The notes: a model not told the origin generated them from the sequence alone. Positions 34,561 to 44,016 are shown, counted from the stretch's first letter. The stretch: 64,000 nt of DNA from Yinghuangia seranimata (GCF_029953285.1 NZ_JASAOI010000069.1:1-64000), one strand, 5' to 3'. Numbers and translations: made by a program.

Positions 34561-34641
34561 GTCTTCGTGCCCGGGGTCGTTTTCGCGCCGCGCCGCGCCC
34601 GTTGCGGGCCCCGCGCGGCGCCCCCGGCGGGGCTCCAGGCC

Positions 34642-35313
34642 TCAGCCGGTCCCCATGCCCGTCGCGGCCGCCGTGCCGGACCTCAGGACCTTCCGCGAGC
34701 CGTCCGCCGTCGCGATCTCCGCGACCGCCGACCACGCGCTCAGCGGCTCGTCGGAACGCAGCCGCGGCGTCTCGCACTGGCCGTCGCCCGCCGCCGCGTC
34801 GATCGTGCAGCGGATCTGCACCGTGCCGGCGTCGGGGCGCAGCAGGCTCAGTACCAGAAGCAGCGGGTCCCGGGTCGGGTTGCGGTAGTAGACACGCGCC
34901 CAGATCTCGCCGCCCTCGCGCTCCACACACGTCTGCGCGCGCACCCCGCCGGGCACCTCCACGGCCTTGCCGCACAGCGCGTTCGACACCGGGGCCGAAG
35001 CGGCCGGAGCCGGAGGCGTCGAGGCGGACGCGGCCGGCGTGGCCCCCGTCGCGGCGGCCGACGTCGGCGCGAGCAGCTGCTTGACCGAGTCGATGCCCTC
35101 CGCACCGCCCGGTGCCACGCCGTTGCCGAAGTCATGGCCGGACGGCGTGCCCTTGGGCGTCGCCGTCGCCGTCGGGCTCGGCTTGCCGTCCGCGGACGGG
35201 CTCTTGGTGTGCGCCGAATCCGCCGAGGCGGCCGCGAGGGGGATGATCAGGCACAGCCCGACCGTGGTGCCGAGCGCCGCCGTGCGAACGCGTGCCGTAC
35301 GTGCCCGCTGCAT
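34642..35313 (-). CDS. Secreted protein of unknown function
   Basis: A 223-residue exported protein. Residues 1-31 are a signal peptide (ARTARVRTAALGTTVGLCLIIPLAAASA), followed by a long Ser/Thr/Pro/Ala-rich linker (about 35-110) and a C-terminal domain of about 110 residues with three cysteines (NALCGKAV, AQTCVERE, QIRCTI, plus GQCETP), which reads like an immunoglobulin-like or carbohydrate-binding beta-sandwich. I do not recognise the family. The start has a GGAG site. The sRNA candidate lies beyond its 3' end on the opposite strand. Confidence 0.8.
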   Translation of the reverse strand: MQRARTARVRTAALGTTVGLCLIIPLAAASADSAHTKSPSADGKPSPTATATPKGTPSGHDFGNGVAPGGAEGIDSVKQLLAPTSAAATGATPAASASTPPAPAASAPVSNALCGKAVEVPGGVRAQTCVEREGGEIWARVYYRNPTRDPLLLVLSLLRPDAGTVQIRCTIDAAAGDGQCETPRLRSDEPLSAWSAVAEIATADGSRKVLRSGTAAATGMGTG

Positions 35314-35470
35314 GGTGTCTCCTCGCGCGAAGGCCGGCCCCGTCAGCGCGGGATTCCGAGCCTGATCACCTGGCGGAGGTGAGCCTATCGCCTGCGCCGT
35401 GCACGGACGATCACCCGATGTCGCGGTCCTGCCACAGGATTACGCCGAACGCCACACAGCGGACACCCGC

Positions 35471-36247
35471 TCAGCCCGGTACCGGACTCACCGTCAGCCA
35501 GCCGCCCGGGGCCAGCCCCAGCACCACGCCGTGGCAGCCCTGCGCGTACGCACGCAACGACAGGTTGATGCCCGGCTCGCCCGTGGCCACCGGCGGATCG
35601 AGCTCGGACAGGTCGGCCACCAGCTCGGCCAGATGCAAGTGGGCCTGGAGCCACGGCAGTTCCTGACTGCCCGCGGCGCCGAGGGCGCGCAGGACCGCCT
35701 CGTGCGCGGCGGTCAACACGTCGTCGACCTCGCGGTTGCCGGTGACCGGGCGCGGCAGCAGGGCACGCAACGCGGAGGCGTCGTCGAGGACTTGGCGGAT
35801 CTGCTCGGGCTCGCCCGCCGGCACGAGGTCGTCGTCGGACGGGGTGCGCCCGTCCACCACCGCCTGCAGCACGGCCGCGGCCGCCAACGCGTAAGCCGCG
35901 TTGCGCTCGAAGGCCAGCCGCCGTATGCCGTTGAAGTGCGCGTAGACCAGCGACTCGAGCTGCCACGCGACCGAGGTACGGGGCCGGAACACGGCCTCCG
36001 ACTCGTCCTGGCGGGCCCGCTCGTACGCGACCCGCACTTTGCCGACGGCCAAGTCGGCGCTCTCCAGCGCGAAGTCCATGTCGACGCACAGCCGTGCGAG
36101 GCTCTCCAGCCCGGTGGACACCGTCGGCGGCAACTGCCGCCCGTCCCACTCCTCGGCGTCCCCCGCGCCCGGCTCGTGCCCGAGCCGCGCACCGCTCCCG
36201 GCGAATCCCCCCGTGGCACCGGATTCGTACCCGTCCGGCTGACGCAT
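35471..36247 (-). CDS. Hypothetical cytoplasmic helical protein
   Basis: A 258-residue protein without recognised domain. It is mainly helical (LESLARLCVDMDFALESADLAVGKVRVAYERARQDE, AVFRPRTSVAWQLESLVYAHFNGIRRLAFERNAAYALAAAAVLQAVV) and ends with a strand-rich QAYAQGCHGVVLGLAPGGWLTVSPVPG. No signal or membrane helix. The frame is long and has the codon usage of a real gene. It precedes the secreted protein gene on the same strand (158-bp gap) and follows the primase-polymerase-like gene. Function unknown. Confidence 0.7.
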   Translation of the reverse strand: MRQPDGYESGATGGFAGSGARLGHEPGAGDAEEWDGRQLPPTVSTGLESLARLCVDMDFALESADLAVGKVRVAYERARQDESEAVFRPRTSVAWQLESLVYAHFNGIRRLAFERNAAYALAAAAVLQAVVDGRTPSDDDLVPAGEPEQIRQVLDDASALRALLPRPVTGNREVDDVLTAAHEAVLRALGAAGSQELPWLQAHLHLAELVADLSELDPPVATGEPGINLSLRAYAQGCHGVVLGLAPGGWLTVSPVPG

Positions 36248-36459
36248 ACCGCCCTCCCCGAGCCGCCCGATCGGGACTCACGCTACCGCCGCCGCGGCGG
36301 ATGCGGGAGACATGCCGCGACTCCGCGGAAACGGAAGGCGACTCACCGTGTCGAAACCGCGGGACGCCCGCAGCGGCACAAGGCACCCGCACACGGCGGA
36401 ACGATCACCGGCCCGTCAACGGCAACACCCGGCAACAGTGCGCCGAATCGCCTAGGAGG

Positions 36460-37179
36460 TCACGCCGAACGACGGACCTGCGTCACCGAATGGCACGTGT
36501 CGACCAGTGTCCGCACCAGGTCGGCGACCTGCGGCAGCCACGGCGCGGGCGCACCCACCACGGACGCCTCCGGCGCCACCGCCCAACGCAGCGCACCGCC
36601 CGGCGCGCGCGACGGCGGCAGCGCGAGGTAGCCGTCGTCGCCGTGGCAGCGCAACGTGAACGGCACGGCGCCGTAGCGGTCGAGGCCGTACCGGTCGAGC
36701 AGATCGGCGAGTTCGTCCAACGCGTACGGCGCCACCAGGAAGCCGTACCGTCCGGGCGCGGCCACAACAGGTCCGGTGCGCACACCCATCAGCCGCAACT
36801 GGGTCAACGCGCGGACGCCGGCCTCCTCCGGGACGCTCAACGCCGCGACCCGTCGTCCGGTCGCCAAGATGATCGGCGCGTCCGGGAAGCGTGACCACCA
36901 CCAGCGCACCATGCGCTCGTCAGTACTGGCCGCAAGCAGCGGGGGCGGAGTGGCGGCACCAGCGGCACCAGGGCCGCGCGCCGTCCCGTCGAGCGGCACG
37001 GGAGGAGCGGGATGCGCACCGGGCACGGGGCAGTCGTCGCGGCCGCAGTCACACGTGCAGGCCCAGCGGTCGAACCCGGTCCCGGGAACCACGGCCCAGC
37101 GCCACTGGGCGCAGGCCACTGCGGCCGAGAGCAGTGCGGAGCGTTCCCTACGTCGCCTTCCGAGGATCTCGCGCAGCAT
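36460..37179 (-). CDS. Bifunctional DNA primase/polymerase-like protein
   Basis: A 239-residue protein resembling the prim-pol (bifunctional DNA primase/polymerase) family common in Streptomyces chromosomes. It opens with LLSAAVACAQWRWAVVPGTGFDRWACTCDCGRDDCPVPGAHPAP (zinc-like CxCxxxxC), followed by DERMVRWWWSRFPDAPIILATGRRVAALSVPEEAG. The catalytic acidic residues are not clear in this copy, so it may be a degenerate, non-catalytic member. AAAGGA lies before the ATG. It stands between hypothetical genes and shows no phage neighbours. Sequence between the start and 37654 is noncoding. Confidence 0.75.
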   Translation of the reverse strand: MLREILGRRRRERSALLSAAVACAQWRWAVVPGTGFDRWACTCDCGRDDCPVPGAHPAPPVPLDGTARGPGAAGAATPPPLLAASTDERMVRWWWSRFPDAPIILATGRRVAALSVPEEAGVRALTQLRLMGVRTGPVVAAPGRYGFLVAPYALDELADLLDRYGLDRYGAVPFTLRCHGDDGYLALPPSRAPGGALRWAVAPEASVVGAPAPWLPQVADLVRTLVDTCHSVTQVRRSA

Positions 37180-37654
37180 GGCGCTCGTTCCTTTCCGTGA
37201 GCCGTGAGCCTGCCGGAAACTGCCGGAACTGCCGGGAAATGCTGGGCATTGCGTGCGCACGCCGCTGGCCTGCGGGCGCCGAAGGTACTTCGCAGCGCAC
37301 CACGCGCGTCCCGGGTGGCGGGATATGGCGCGCCGTGGCGCGGATGGGCGGAGCGATGGCCTGTCGACTGCTGCGCCATCCGGGCGGAGTACCCGATCAG
37401 CTCTTTTCTTCTGGAATGACGAATCGTCACGCCGCAAGGTTCCCCGCGTCGATGCGACGGCCCTCGGGGTCGGGGTCGACCACGGACCCGACACGGGCGC
37501 GGTCCACCACTGGTGGTCGGCAGGGCGGCCCCACGGGTCTCCCTCCCTCATCTTTTGTACCCGTTCCGCGAGGTCCGGGCACGCCGCCGCGCCGCGCCGC
37601 CCGCCTGCCGGCTGCCCGGCGAGACAGGCATCACACGTTCTACGATCCCTTGCC
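37180..37654. other. Intergenic region between the prim-pol-like and glycosyltransferase genes
   Basis: About 475 bp without a supported gene, on divergent genes, so both promoters should be here. A TACGAT hexamer at 37641-37646 ends eight bases before the ATG at 37655, which would give a nearly leaderless start for the + strand gene. No repeat or RNA is recognised. Confidence 0.45.
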
Positions 37655-38506
37655 ATGGCACTTCAGGCATCCGGAGGCGGCGCGTTCGAGGACGGCGCAC
37701 GGAGCGCGGCACCGGTCGCCGTGGTGATCCCGGCGCACGACGAGGAGCGCAGGATCGGCGCGACGGTCCGGGCCGCGCGGGTCGTCGACGGGGTGGACCT
37801 GGTCGTCGTGGTCGACGACGGGTCCCGGGACGGCACCGTCCGCGCGGCGGCGGCGGCGGGCGCGGTGGTCGTCCGCCACGGCCGCAACCGCGGCAAGGCC
37901 GCGGCGATGGAGACCGGCGCCGCCGCGGTGGCCGCCGTCGACGCACGCGAGGGCCGGAGGACGCCGGAGACCGCGCACCTGCTCCTCTTCCTGGACGGCG
38001 ACCTGGAGGAGAGCGCCGCCAACACCGCCCCGCTCGTCGACCCGGTACGGGCGGGGACGGCCGCGATGTCGATCGCGGTCCTCCCCCCGCAGAAGCGCGC
38101 AGGCGGCGGCCACGGCTTCGTCGTCCGCGCCGCACGCGACGGCATCCGCCGGGCCAGCGGCTTCATCGCGACCCAACCGCTGTCGGGCCAACGCTGCCTG
38201 ACCCGCGAAGCATTCGACGCGGCCCTCCCGCTCGCCGCCGGCTTCGGCGTGGAGACGGGCCTGACGATCGACCTGGTCCGCCAGGGTTACCCGGTGTGCG
38301 AGGTTGAGGTCGACCTCCACCACCGCGTGACCGGCAAGGACTGGGCCGCCCAGCGCCACCGCGCCAAGCAGTACGCCCACGTCGCCCGAGCCCTCGCCGA
38401 ACGCGGCGCGGTGGGCGCCCTCCCCGGAGCGCTCCGCGCGGGAACGAGCGGCGGCACCGTCGAGGGCGATGGGGTGTCCCGCGAGCCCGGTGGTGGGGGG
38501 TCTTGA
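37655..38506 (+). CDS. Family 2 glycosyltransferase
   Basis: A 283-residue cytoplasmic GT-A enzyme. The N-terminal VVIPAHDEERRIGATVRAARVVDGVDLVVVVDDGSRDGTV, HGRNRGKAAAMETG and the divalent-ion DxD in LLFLDGDLEES are typical of GT2 proteins that transfer sugars to lipid or protein acceptors. The start was set at ATG 37655. It runs into the membrane mannosyltransferase-like gene after 29 bp, so the two probably form one pathway for a lipid-linked glycan, for example polyprenol-phosphate-sugar synthesis followed by transfer. Confidence 0.9.
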   Translation: MALQASGGGAFEDGARSAAPVAVVIPAHDEERRIGATVRAARVVDGVDLVVVVDDGSRDGTVRAAAAAGAVVVRHGRNRGKAAAMETGAAAVAAVDAREGRRTPETAHLLLFLDGDLEESAANTAPLVDPVRAGTAAMSIAVLPPQKRAGGGHGFVVRAARDGIRRASGFIATQPLSGQRCLTREAFDAALPLAAGFGVETGLTIDLVRQGYPVCEVEVDLHHRVTGKDWAAQRHRAKQYAHVARALAERGAVGALPGALRAGTSGGTVEGDGVSREPGGGGS

Positions 38507-38535
38507 CGGCTCGTCAGGGTGGTGGGTCGTCTGAG

Positions 38536-40008
38536 ATGTTTCACGTGAAACACAACGCCGCAGGTCAGGGGCGCGCGTCACTCGTGTGCCTTGGGGTCGG
38601 GATCGGGCTGCTGCTCGTCACCGGGCTGCTCGGGACGTCGGCGGCGCAGCCGCCGGTGCCTGGGGGGCCTGGGTGGTTGCCGCCGTACGACCTCGGGGGT
38701 GGGCCGTCCGCAGGGCTGGTCACCGGGTTGTTGCTTGCGTCGGCGCTGGTCGGGGCCGTCGGGTTGGGGCTCGCGATGGTCGCGTTGCGGGCCGGGTGGG
38801 CGCCTGATCCGCGGCGGCTCACGGTCGCCGGGGCGGTCGCGGCGGGGGCTGTCGTTCTCGTTCCGCCCATGGGGTCGGCCGACCATCTCGTGTACGCGGC
38901 GTACGGGCGGCTGGCCGCGACCGGCGGGAACCCGTACACCGAGACGGCGTCGGACCTCGCCCGCGCCGGGGATCCGGTGGGCCGGGCGGTCGAGGCGCCG
39001 TGGCAGGACACTCCTTCGGTGTACGGCCCGTTCGCGACCGCCGAGCAGTGGCTCGCGTCCAGGATCGGCGGGACGTCGGCGCACACCACAGTGTTCGTGC
39101 TGACCCTGCTCGGCGCGGTCGCCTTCGTGCTGACCGGACTGCTGCTCCAGCGGCTCGCCGGGCCCGACCACGGTGCCCGCTCGCGTGTCGCGCTCCTGTG
39201 GTCGCTGAACCCGCTCCTGCTGTTCGTGGCGGTGAACGCCGGGCATGTGGACGCGTTCGCCGTGGCGTTCGCCGTCGCGGCGCTGGTCGCCGTGCGCAGT
39301 TCCCCCGTGCTCGCCGGCGTGCTGGTCGGTCTCGCGTGTGCGACGAAGGTGACGCTCGGCCTGTTCGTGCTCGCCCTGGTCTGGGGTCTGCGCCGCCGTC
39401 CGAAGGCGATCGCGCAGCTGCTCGGCTCCGCGGCCGTGGTCGGCGTGCTGGCCTATCTCCCGGTCGGCACCGACGCGTTCGCCCAGATCCGGGAGAACAG
39501 CAAGCTCGTCTCGCTGGCGACCGCGCTGCGGCTGACGGTGCACCCGTTGGAGTCGGTGCTCGCGCCGGACACCGCGCGCACGCTGATCGGGGCCGTCGGG
39601 TGGCTGCTGCTCGTCGTCGTCGCCTGGCTGCTGGCCCCGGTCGTCGCGCGGGCCGCGCGCCGCGGGCCGCTCGGAGGAGAGGCAGTGCTGCCGGACGCGG
39701 TGGGCGCCGCCGCCCTGTTGACGCTGGCGTGGCTGCTGACCGCGCCGTACAGCCTGCCCTGGTACGACGTGGCGGCCTGGGCGCCGTTCACAGTGCTGGC
39801 GGCGAGCGCGGCGGACGGCCTGCTGCTGGCCCGCACGGCGTTCATGGTGTGCGCGTACGTGCCGGGCCGCGCCGTGCCGCTGCCGGACGCGGTCGACGCG
39901 TTCGCCCGGACCGTGCGCGGCACGGTCGGCCCGTACGTCGGGGTCGCGCTGCTGCTAGGTGCGCTGTGGCTGGGCCTGCGGGCGCGGCGGGGCCGCGTCG
40001 CCGGTTGA
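38536..40008 (+). CDS. GT-C membrane glycosyltransferase, MptB/GT87-like
   Basis: A 490-residue integral membrane protein with about eleven helices. Near the N-terminus the GT-C signature appears as MGSADHLVYAAYGRLAATGGNPYTETASDL, with the catalytic Asp in SADH, and later WQDTPSVYGPFAT. This fits polyprenol-phosphomannose-dependent mannosyltransferases (MptB-like). It would use the product of a GT2 enzyme, and the GT2 gene lies 29 bp upstream. The ATG at 38536 immediately precedes a parS sequence encoding FHVKHN, so this start is debatable; an internal start is possible. It overlaps the convergent phosphatase-like gene by 54 bp. Confidence 0.85.
   Translation: MFHVKHNAAGQGRASLVCLGVGIGLLLVTGLLGTSAAQPPVPGGPGWLPPYDLGGGPSAGLVTGLLLASALVGAVGLGLAMVALRAGWAPDPRRLTVAGAVAAGAVVLVPPMGSADHLVYAAYGRLAATGGNPYTETASDLARAGDPVGRAVEAPWQDTPSVYGPFATAEQWLASRIGGTSAHTTVFVLTLLGAVAFVLTGLLLQRLAGPDHGARSRVALLWSLNPLLLFVAVNAGHVDAFAVAFAVAALVAVRSSPVLAGVLVGLACATKVTLGLFVLALVWGLRRRPKAIAQLLGSAAVVGVLAYLPVGTDAFAQIRENSKLVSLATALRLTVHPLESVLAPDTARTLIGAVGWLLLVVVAWLLAPVVARAARRGPLGGEAVLPDAVGAAALLTLAWLLTAPYSLPWYDVAAWAPFTVLAASAADGLLLARTAFMVCAYVPGRAVPLPDAVDAFARTVRGTVGPYVGVALLLGALWLGLRARRGRVAG
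38537..38552. promoter_or_regulatory. parS: parS (ParB binding) site
   Basis: Perfect match to TGTTTCACGTGAAACA, the ParB site of bacteria including Streptomyces (core GTTTCACGTGAAAC). It coincides with codons 1-6 of the GT-C gene. Streptomyces parS sites cluster around oriC, so this suggests an origin-proximal location. Confidence 0.96.
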
Positions 40009-42216
40009 GGAGGCGGTGTCGTCGTCCGCGGCGACCGCGGCGAGGACGGCGGCGCCCAGGGGGACGGCCAGCAGCAGGGCCACCGACGGGATCTGTATCC
40101 CCGAGTCGTTGACCGCGTAGCCGACGACGGCGGTGATCCAGCACGCGATGAGCGCCGGGCGCAGCCAGCTCACGCGGGCGTACGCGGGCGGCAGCGCCGT
40201 GGCGCGCAGCCGGGGCGGGTTGAGCACGGCGACGAGGAGCAGCACCATCGCGACCGGGATCAGGTAGCTGACGGGCGAGTTGAAGGTGCCGAGGTTGGCC
40301 GCGACCTTGCGGTGCAGCACGCTGCCCGCGTCGCCGTCGAGCACCTGCTGCACGAACTTGCCCAGGTGCGAGCGGCTGGCGGCGGGCCGCATCCAGTCGA
40401 GGACCGCGATGACGGTGATGGTCGCGACGGCGCCGAGCGCGATGAGCCCGACCTTGATCCACGAGATCCGCGTGCCGGTGAGCAGCAGGCCGAGGACCGC
40501 GAAGCCGGGCACGAGCGCGAGGACGCCGCCGAAGTCGCTGCCGAACGCCGGCCATCCGTTGACCACGATCGCGGCCAGTCCGCACCCGGCGAGCAGGGCC
40601 ACGGCCGCGCGCCTGCGGCCCTGGTCGAGGAGACGGCCGACGGGCCAGGCGACGGCGAGGACGACGACCATGCCGTACACCGACCAGGCGACGTTGCCGA
40701 AGCCGTAGAACCGTCCGGCGACGAGCGGGGAGAGCCCGAAGATCGTGTTCATCTGCAGGTGCGACCCGGTGGCCACGTCGCCGGCCAGCACCGCGACCGT
40801 GGCCGCGGCGGCGAACCCGGCGGGGCCGTAGGGCGAACGCCGCCACGGTCCCGCGAACGCGAGCGCGGCGAGCACCGCCGTCCAGGCGAGGGTGAGCCCG
40901 ATGATCGCGAGCTCCGGGCTGCCGGCCTTCTCCCAGGGGAACAGGGCGACCAGGAACGTCGCGGCCGGCACCGACGCGACCGTGACACCGAGGACCTGCA
41001 TGCCTCGGTGCAGCCGCTTGCGGGCCGTCGGCGCGGCGCCGTTGCGGCGCATGCGGCCGGACCACGCGACGCCGATGCCGAACAGCAGCAGCGGCAGCAG
41101 GGTGAGCCACGTGAAGAACTGGTACTTCTCGCGCACGGTCCGCGCGGCCGCCGCGCCGACGTCGAGCAGGCCGAGCTCGCGCACGGCGGCGGCGCCGGTC
41201 GGGCCTCCGGTGCGGGTGACGACCGCGCCGATCATCGCCTCCGGCTGCTCGATCCCGAGCTGGGACAGCAGGCTGGGCGCGATGTCGGTGATCTGCACCA
41301 TGCCGTCGTAACGGGTGGACGTGGCGGTGAGCACACCGCCGCCGAACGGGGCCGGGCCGCCCACGGTGAACATCCGCAGGTGCGGGACACCGCCGTCGTC
41401 GGAGATGCCGGCCACGTCCAGCCGGGAGTTCGGCGGCAGCGCCGCGGCGATGCGGCCCAGCGCGGTGTCGAACGCCCGCAGCCGCTCGGCGCGGTCGGGC
41501 TGGAACCGCGGCGCCAGGCCGTCGCCGCCGACCGGCTCCGCGGTGCCGGCCTCAGGGCCGAGGTCGACGAGCGTCAGCGCGCTGCGGGCGATGGCGCCGG
41601 TGTCGAGGGCCGTGCTGTCCGGGAGGTAGGCGGCGGGGCTGCGGCCGTGCTCGTCGGCGGTCGCCAGCGCGGCGCCGGGGCCGACCGCGGTGACGGTCCG
41701 GCCCGCCTTGGCCACCGTGGCGGCCAGCAGGCCGAACGTCGGGTCGTACGAGAACTTGTCGTTGCGCTTGGAGATCGCCGGCATCTCCGGCACGGTCAGG
41801 CCGCCGTCGGGTCCGACCACCGGGTCGACGGGGAGCGCGCAGCCGTGCGCGTGGCTGTCCGTCGAGCGCACGCCCGCGCCGACGGTGAGCCAGCCGTCGT
41901 TGGGGCAGCCGCGCAGGTTGGGGGTGCGCACGGACAGCGCGGCGGAGGTGCTGCGGCCGACGAGCGCGTACAGGTTGGGCGTGCCGGAGGCGGTGACGTC
42001 CGACCACATGAGGCCGGGGACGCCGACGAAGACGACGTGCTCGGTCGCGGCGACGGGCGCGACGCCGGGCGACGCGGCAGGCGCGGTCGGCGCGGGGCCG
42101 ACGGCCGGGGCGGCGGCCGCGGAGGGCGCCGGCAGCAGCGCGAGGACGGTCGCGAGGAGCGTGGCGACCGAGGCGGCGAGCACGGCGAGGTGCGGCCTGG
42201 TCGGGCGGGGCGTCAC
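39955..42216 (-). CDS. Membrane protein with alkaline-phosphatase-like N-terminal domain
   Basis: About 753 residues. A signal peptide (residues 8-35) leads to an outer domain (about 45-400) with strands like HVVFVGVPGLMWSDVTASGTPNLYALV, DNDKFSYD, LTLVDLGPE and QITDIAPSLL, a broken alkaline-phosphatase/sulfatase fold. The C-terminal half has about ten membrane helices. Such proteins may transfer a phospho-group to a lipid-linked glycan, but the usual metal-binding residues are unclear here. The start is at GTG 42216 with GAGGAG upstream. Convergent with the GT-C gene, whose end it overlaps by 54 bp. Confidence 0.8.
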   Translation of the reverse strand: MTPRPTRPHLAVLAASVATLLATVLALLPAPSAAAAPAVGPAPTAPAASPGVAPVAATEHVVFVGVPGLMWSDVTASGTPNLYALVGRSTSAALSVRTPNLRGCPNDGWLTVGAGVRSTDSHAHGCALPVDPVVGPDGGLTVPEMPAISKRNDKFSYDPTFGLLAATVAKAGRTVTAVGPGAALATADEHGRSPAAYLPDSTALDTGAIARSALTLVDLGPEAGTAEPVGGDGLAPRFQPDRAERLRAFDTALGRIAAALPPNSRLDVAGISDDGGVPHLRMFTVGGPAPFGGGVLTATSTRYDGMVQITDIAPSLLSQLGIEQPEAMIGAVVTRTGGPTGAAAVRELGLLDVGAAAARTVREKYQFFTWLTLLPLLLFGIGVAWSGRMRRNGAAPTARKRLHRGMQVLGVTVASVPAATFLVALFPWEKAGSPELAIIGLTLAWTAVLAALAFAGPWRRSPYGPAGFAAAATVAVLAGDVATGSHLQMNTIFGLSPLVAGRFYGFGNVAWSVYGMVVVLAVAWPVGRLLDQGRRRAAVALLAGCGLAAIVVNGWPAFGSDFGGVLALVPGFAVLGLLLTGTRISWIKVGLIALGAVATITVIAVLDWMRPAASRSHLGKFVQQVLDGDAGSVLHRKVAANLGTFNSPVSYLIPVAMVLLLVAVLNPPRLRATALPPAYARVSWLRPALIACWITAVVGYAVNDSGIQIPSVALLLAVPLGAAVLAAVAADDDTASSTGDAAPPRPQAQPQRT

Positions 42217-42275
42217 GGTGCGGGGCTCCTCGTCGGTCCGGTGCGGGCGGCACCAGGCTATGCGGAGCCCAGGTC

Positions 42276-42719
42276 TCACACGGGCAGCAGTGCGTCCTTG
42301 CGCCAGCGCAACGACTTCTCGAAACGGATGACCGCGCCCTTGCGCGGGTGGTTGCGCAGTTGGACGCGGTCGCTCATGGCCTCGATCAGCAGCAGCCCCC
42401 GGCCGTTCTCGGCGCCCGTCGAGGCGATGTGGTGCAGCGGGGTGCGCAATCGTTCGGCGCTGAACCCGGGGCCTGTGTCGCTGACCTCGACGCGGCAGCG
42501 GTTGCCGGTGATTCCGGCACGGACCTCGAACTCGGCCTCGGGATTGGCGCCGCGTGCGTGCTCGACGACGTTCGCGCAGGCCTCCGACAGCGCCAGACCG
42601 ATCTCGGCGGCCACTCCGGGGTCCACGCCGGCGGTCTCCATGGCGCCCATCAGCAGTCTCCGCACCATGGGAACGCTCGCCGTCTCCCGGGGAAGGTGGA
42701 CGGTCCACCGCATGTCCAT
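42276..42719 (-). CDS. ATP-binding anti-sigma-like protein (HATPase_c)
   Basis: A 147-residue protein of the RsbW/SpoIIAB-like group. N-box EIGLALSEACANVVEHA, G1 box VEVSDTGPGFSAERL and G2 box ENGRGLLLIEAMSDRV are all clear. The start has GGAGG upstream. It lies 59 bp upstream of the phosphatase-like gene and divergent from the copper locus by 266 bp. Without a nearby sigma factor its partner cannot be named. In Streptomyces similar ATPases occur between the copper cluster and glycan genes. Confidence 0.92.
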   Translation of the reverse strand: MDMRWTVHLPRETASVPMVRRLLMGAMETAGVDPGVAAEIGLALSEACANVVEHARGANPEAEFEVRAGITGNRCRVEVSDTGPGFSAERLRTPLHHIASTGAENGRGLLLIEAMSDRVQLRNHPRKGAVIRFEKSLRWRKDALLPV

Positions 42720-42985
42720 GAACGGCCTCCGCTCAGAGGGTCGCATTCAAGATCGCATTCAGGATCCGCGCCGGGATCCGGGTGTCTCGCGGGAGAGACT
42801 CAGCGCATATACCCAAATCCCATAGAAAGTCAACAATTGAATTTTTCCCCAGCAGAGGCGTCCTGTATCGCGCGGTACGGGATTCGAGGGATCTCCACCA
42901 ACTCCTTCATCAGGTGTCCCTCGGACGGCGGTACGGCGGAGGGTGCGGCGGAATCGGGGACCCGCGCTCGTGGCGCGCGGGCGCG

Positions 42986-43765
42986 ATGAGAGCATGGGGC
43001 GTCATGCTCGCCGTGTCCCTGCCCCTTCGCGCCGCGCGCGCCGCCGTGTTCGCCGCGGTGTGCGTCGCGCTGTCGGCGGCCGGGCACGCGTTCATGACCA
43101 GCGAGCCGCTGCCGCTGTGGACGGTCGGCGCCGGCTTCGGGGCGGTGTTCGCGGTCGCGTTCGCGGCCGCCGGACGCGAGCGGTCGCTCGGCGGGATCGC
43201 CGCGCTGCTCGCGCTCGCCCAGATCGGCCTGCACACGCTCTTCAGCGTCGGGATGGCGGCCGCGGCCGCCCCCGCGATGACCGGCCACCACGGCGGCGCC
43301 ACGCTCCTCGACCGGCTGCTGTGCGGCAGCCGCGACTCGGCCGGGCACATCGTGCTCCCCCAGGGCTGGTCGGCCCGCGAGATCGTGGCGGCGGCCGGGC
43401 TGAACCCGGACGCGCCCAACGCGCTGCCCGCGCCCGGCTCCGGCCACGCGGCAGGGCACACGATCGGCCCGATGCTCTTCGACGGCGGGTACGGCATGCT
43501 CGCCGCGCACGCCCTCGCCGCGCTGGTCACCGCCTGGTGGCTGCGCCGGGGCGAGGCGGCGCTGTTCGGCCTGCTGCACCGGCTGCACACGACGGTGGCC
43601 GCGCCGCTGCGCGTGGTCCTGGCCGTCCTGTTCGGGGTTCCCCGCACGGGGTACCGCCCGCCGGCCGTGCGCGCGTTCGACCGTGCGACACCCGGTCCGC
43701 GGCCGGTCGTGCTGCGGCACGCCGTCGTGCGCCGCGGGCCGCCCGCGTTCGCCACCGCCTGCTGA
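42986..43765 (+). CDS. Membrane protein at the head of the copper locus
   Basis: About 259 residues with five or six hydrophobic segments (for example VSLPLRAARAAVFAAVCVALSAAGHAFM, WTVGAGFGAVFAVAFAAAG, IAALLALAQIGLHTLFSVGM). It carries histidines and methionines in a loop (MTGHHGG, GSGHAAGHTIGPM) that could bind copper. The start is ATG 42986 or the ATG at 43004. It stands first in a row of copper genes on the same strand and is probably a copper-related membrane protein, but I do not recognise a family. Confidence 0.75.
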   Translation: MRAWGVMLAVSLPLRAARAAVFAAVCVALSAAGHAFMTSEPLPLWTVGAGFGAVFAVAFAAAGRERSLGGIAALLALAQIGLHTLFSVGMAAAAAPAMTGHHGGATLLDRLLCGSRDSAGHIVLPQGWSAREIVAAAGLNPDAPNALPAPGSGHAAGHTIGPMLFDGGYGMLAAHALAALVTAWWLRRGEAALFGLLHRLHTTVAAPLRVVLAVLFGVPRTGYRPPAVRAFDRATPGPRPVVLRHAVVRRGPPAFATAC

Positions 43766-44016
43766 CGAACCGGACGCGACTCCGCGACCGGGGAATCACC
43801 CGTTCGGTGGAACGGGGACGGCAGGCGGCTCATGACCGCGCATCCTGCCCCGCCCGCCTTCCGGCCGCGCGCCGAGTCGGCCGACGCACTCGTCGACCGG
43901 CGCCTGAGCGCCGTCCGGAGCCCCGGGCAACCCGGTCCCCGCACGCCCCGCCCGAACGCGGCACTCCGCCGCGCGGCCGCGACCCTGCGTGCGCCCACTC
44001 CTGGAGTCCAGAAACG

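Noticed and set aside
36460-37179. Prim-pol-like gene as evidence of an integrated plasmid or phage
   Set aside because: No integrase, repeat or attachment site nearby, and neighbours are ordinary chromosomal genes; such genes are common in Streptomyces chromosomes.
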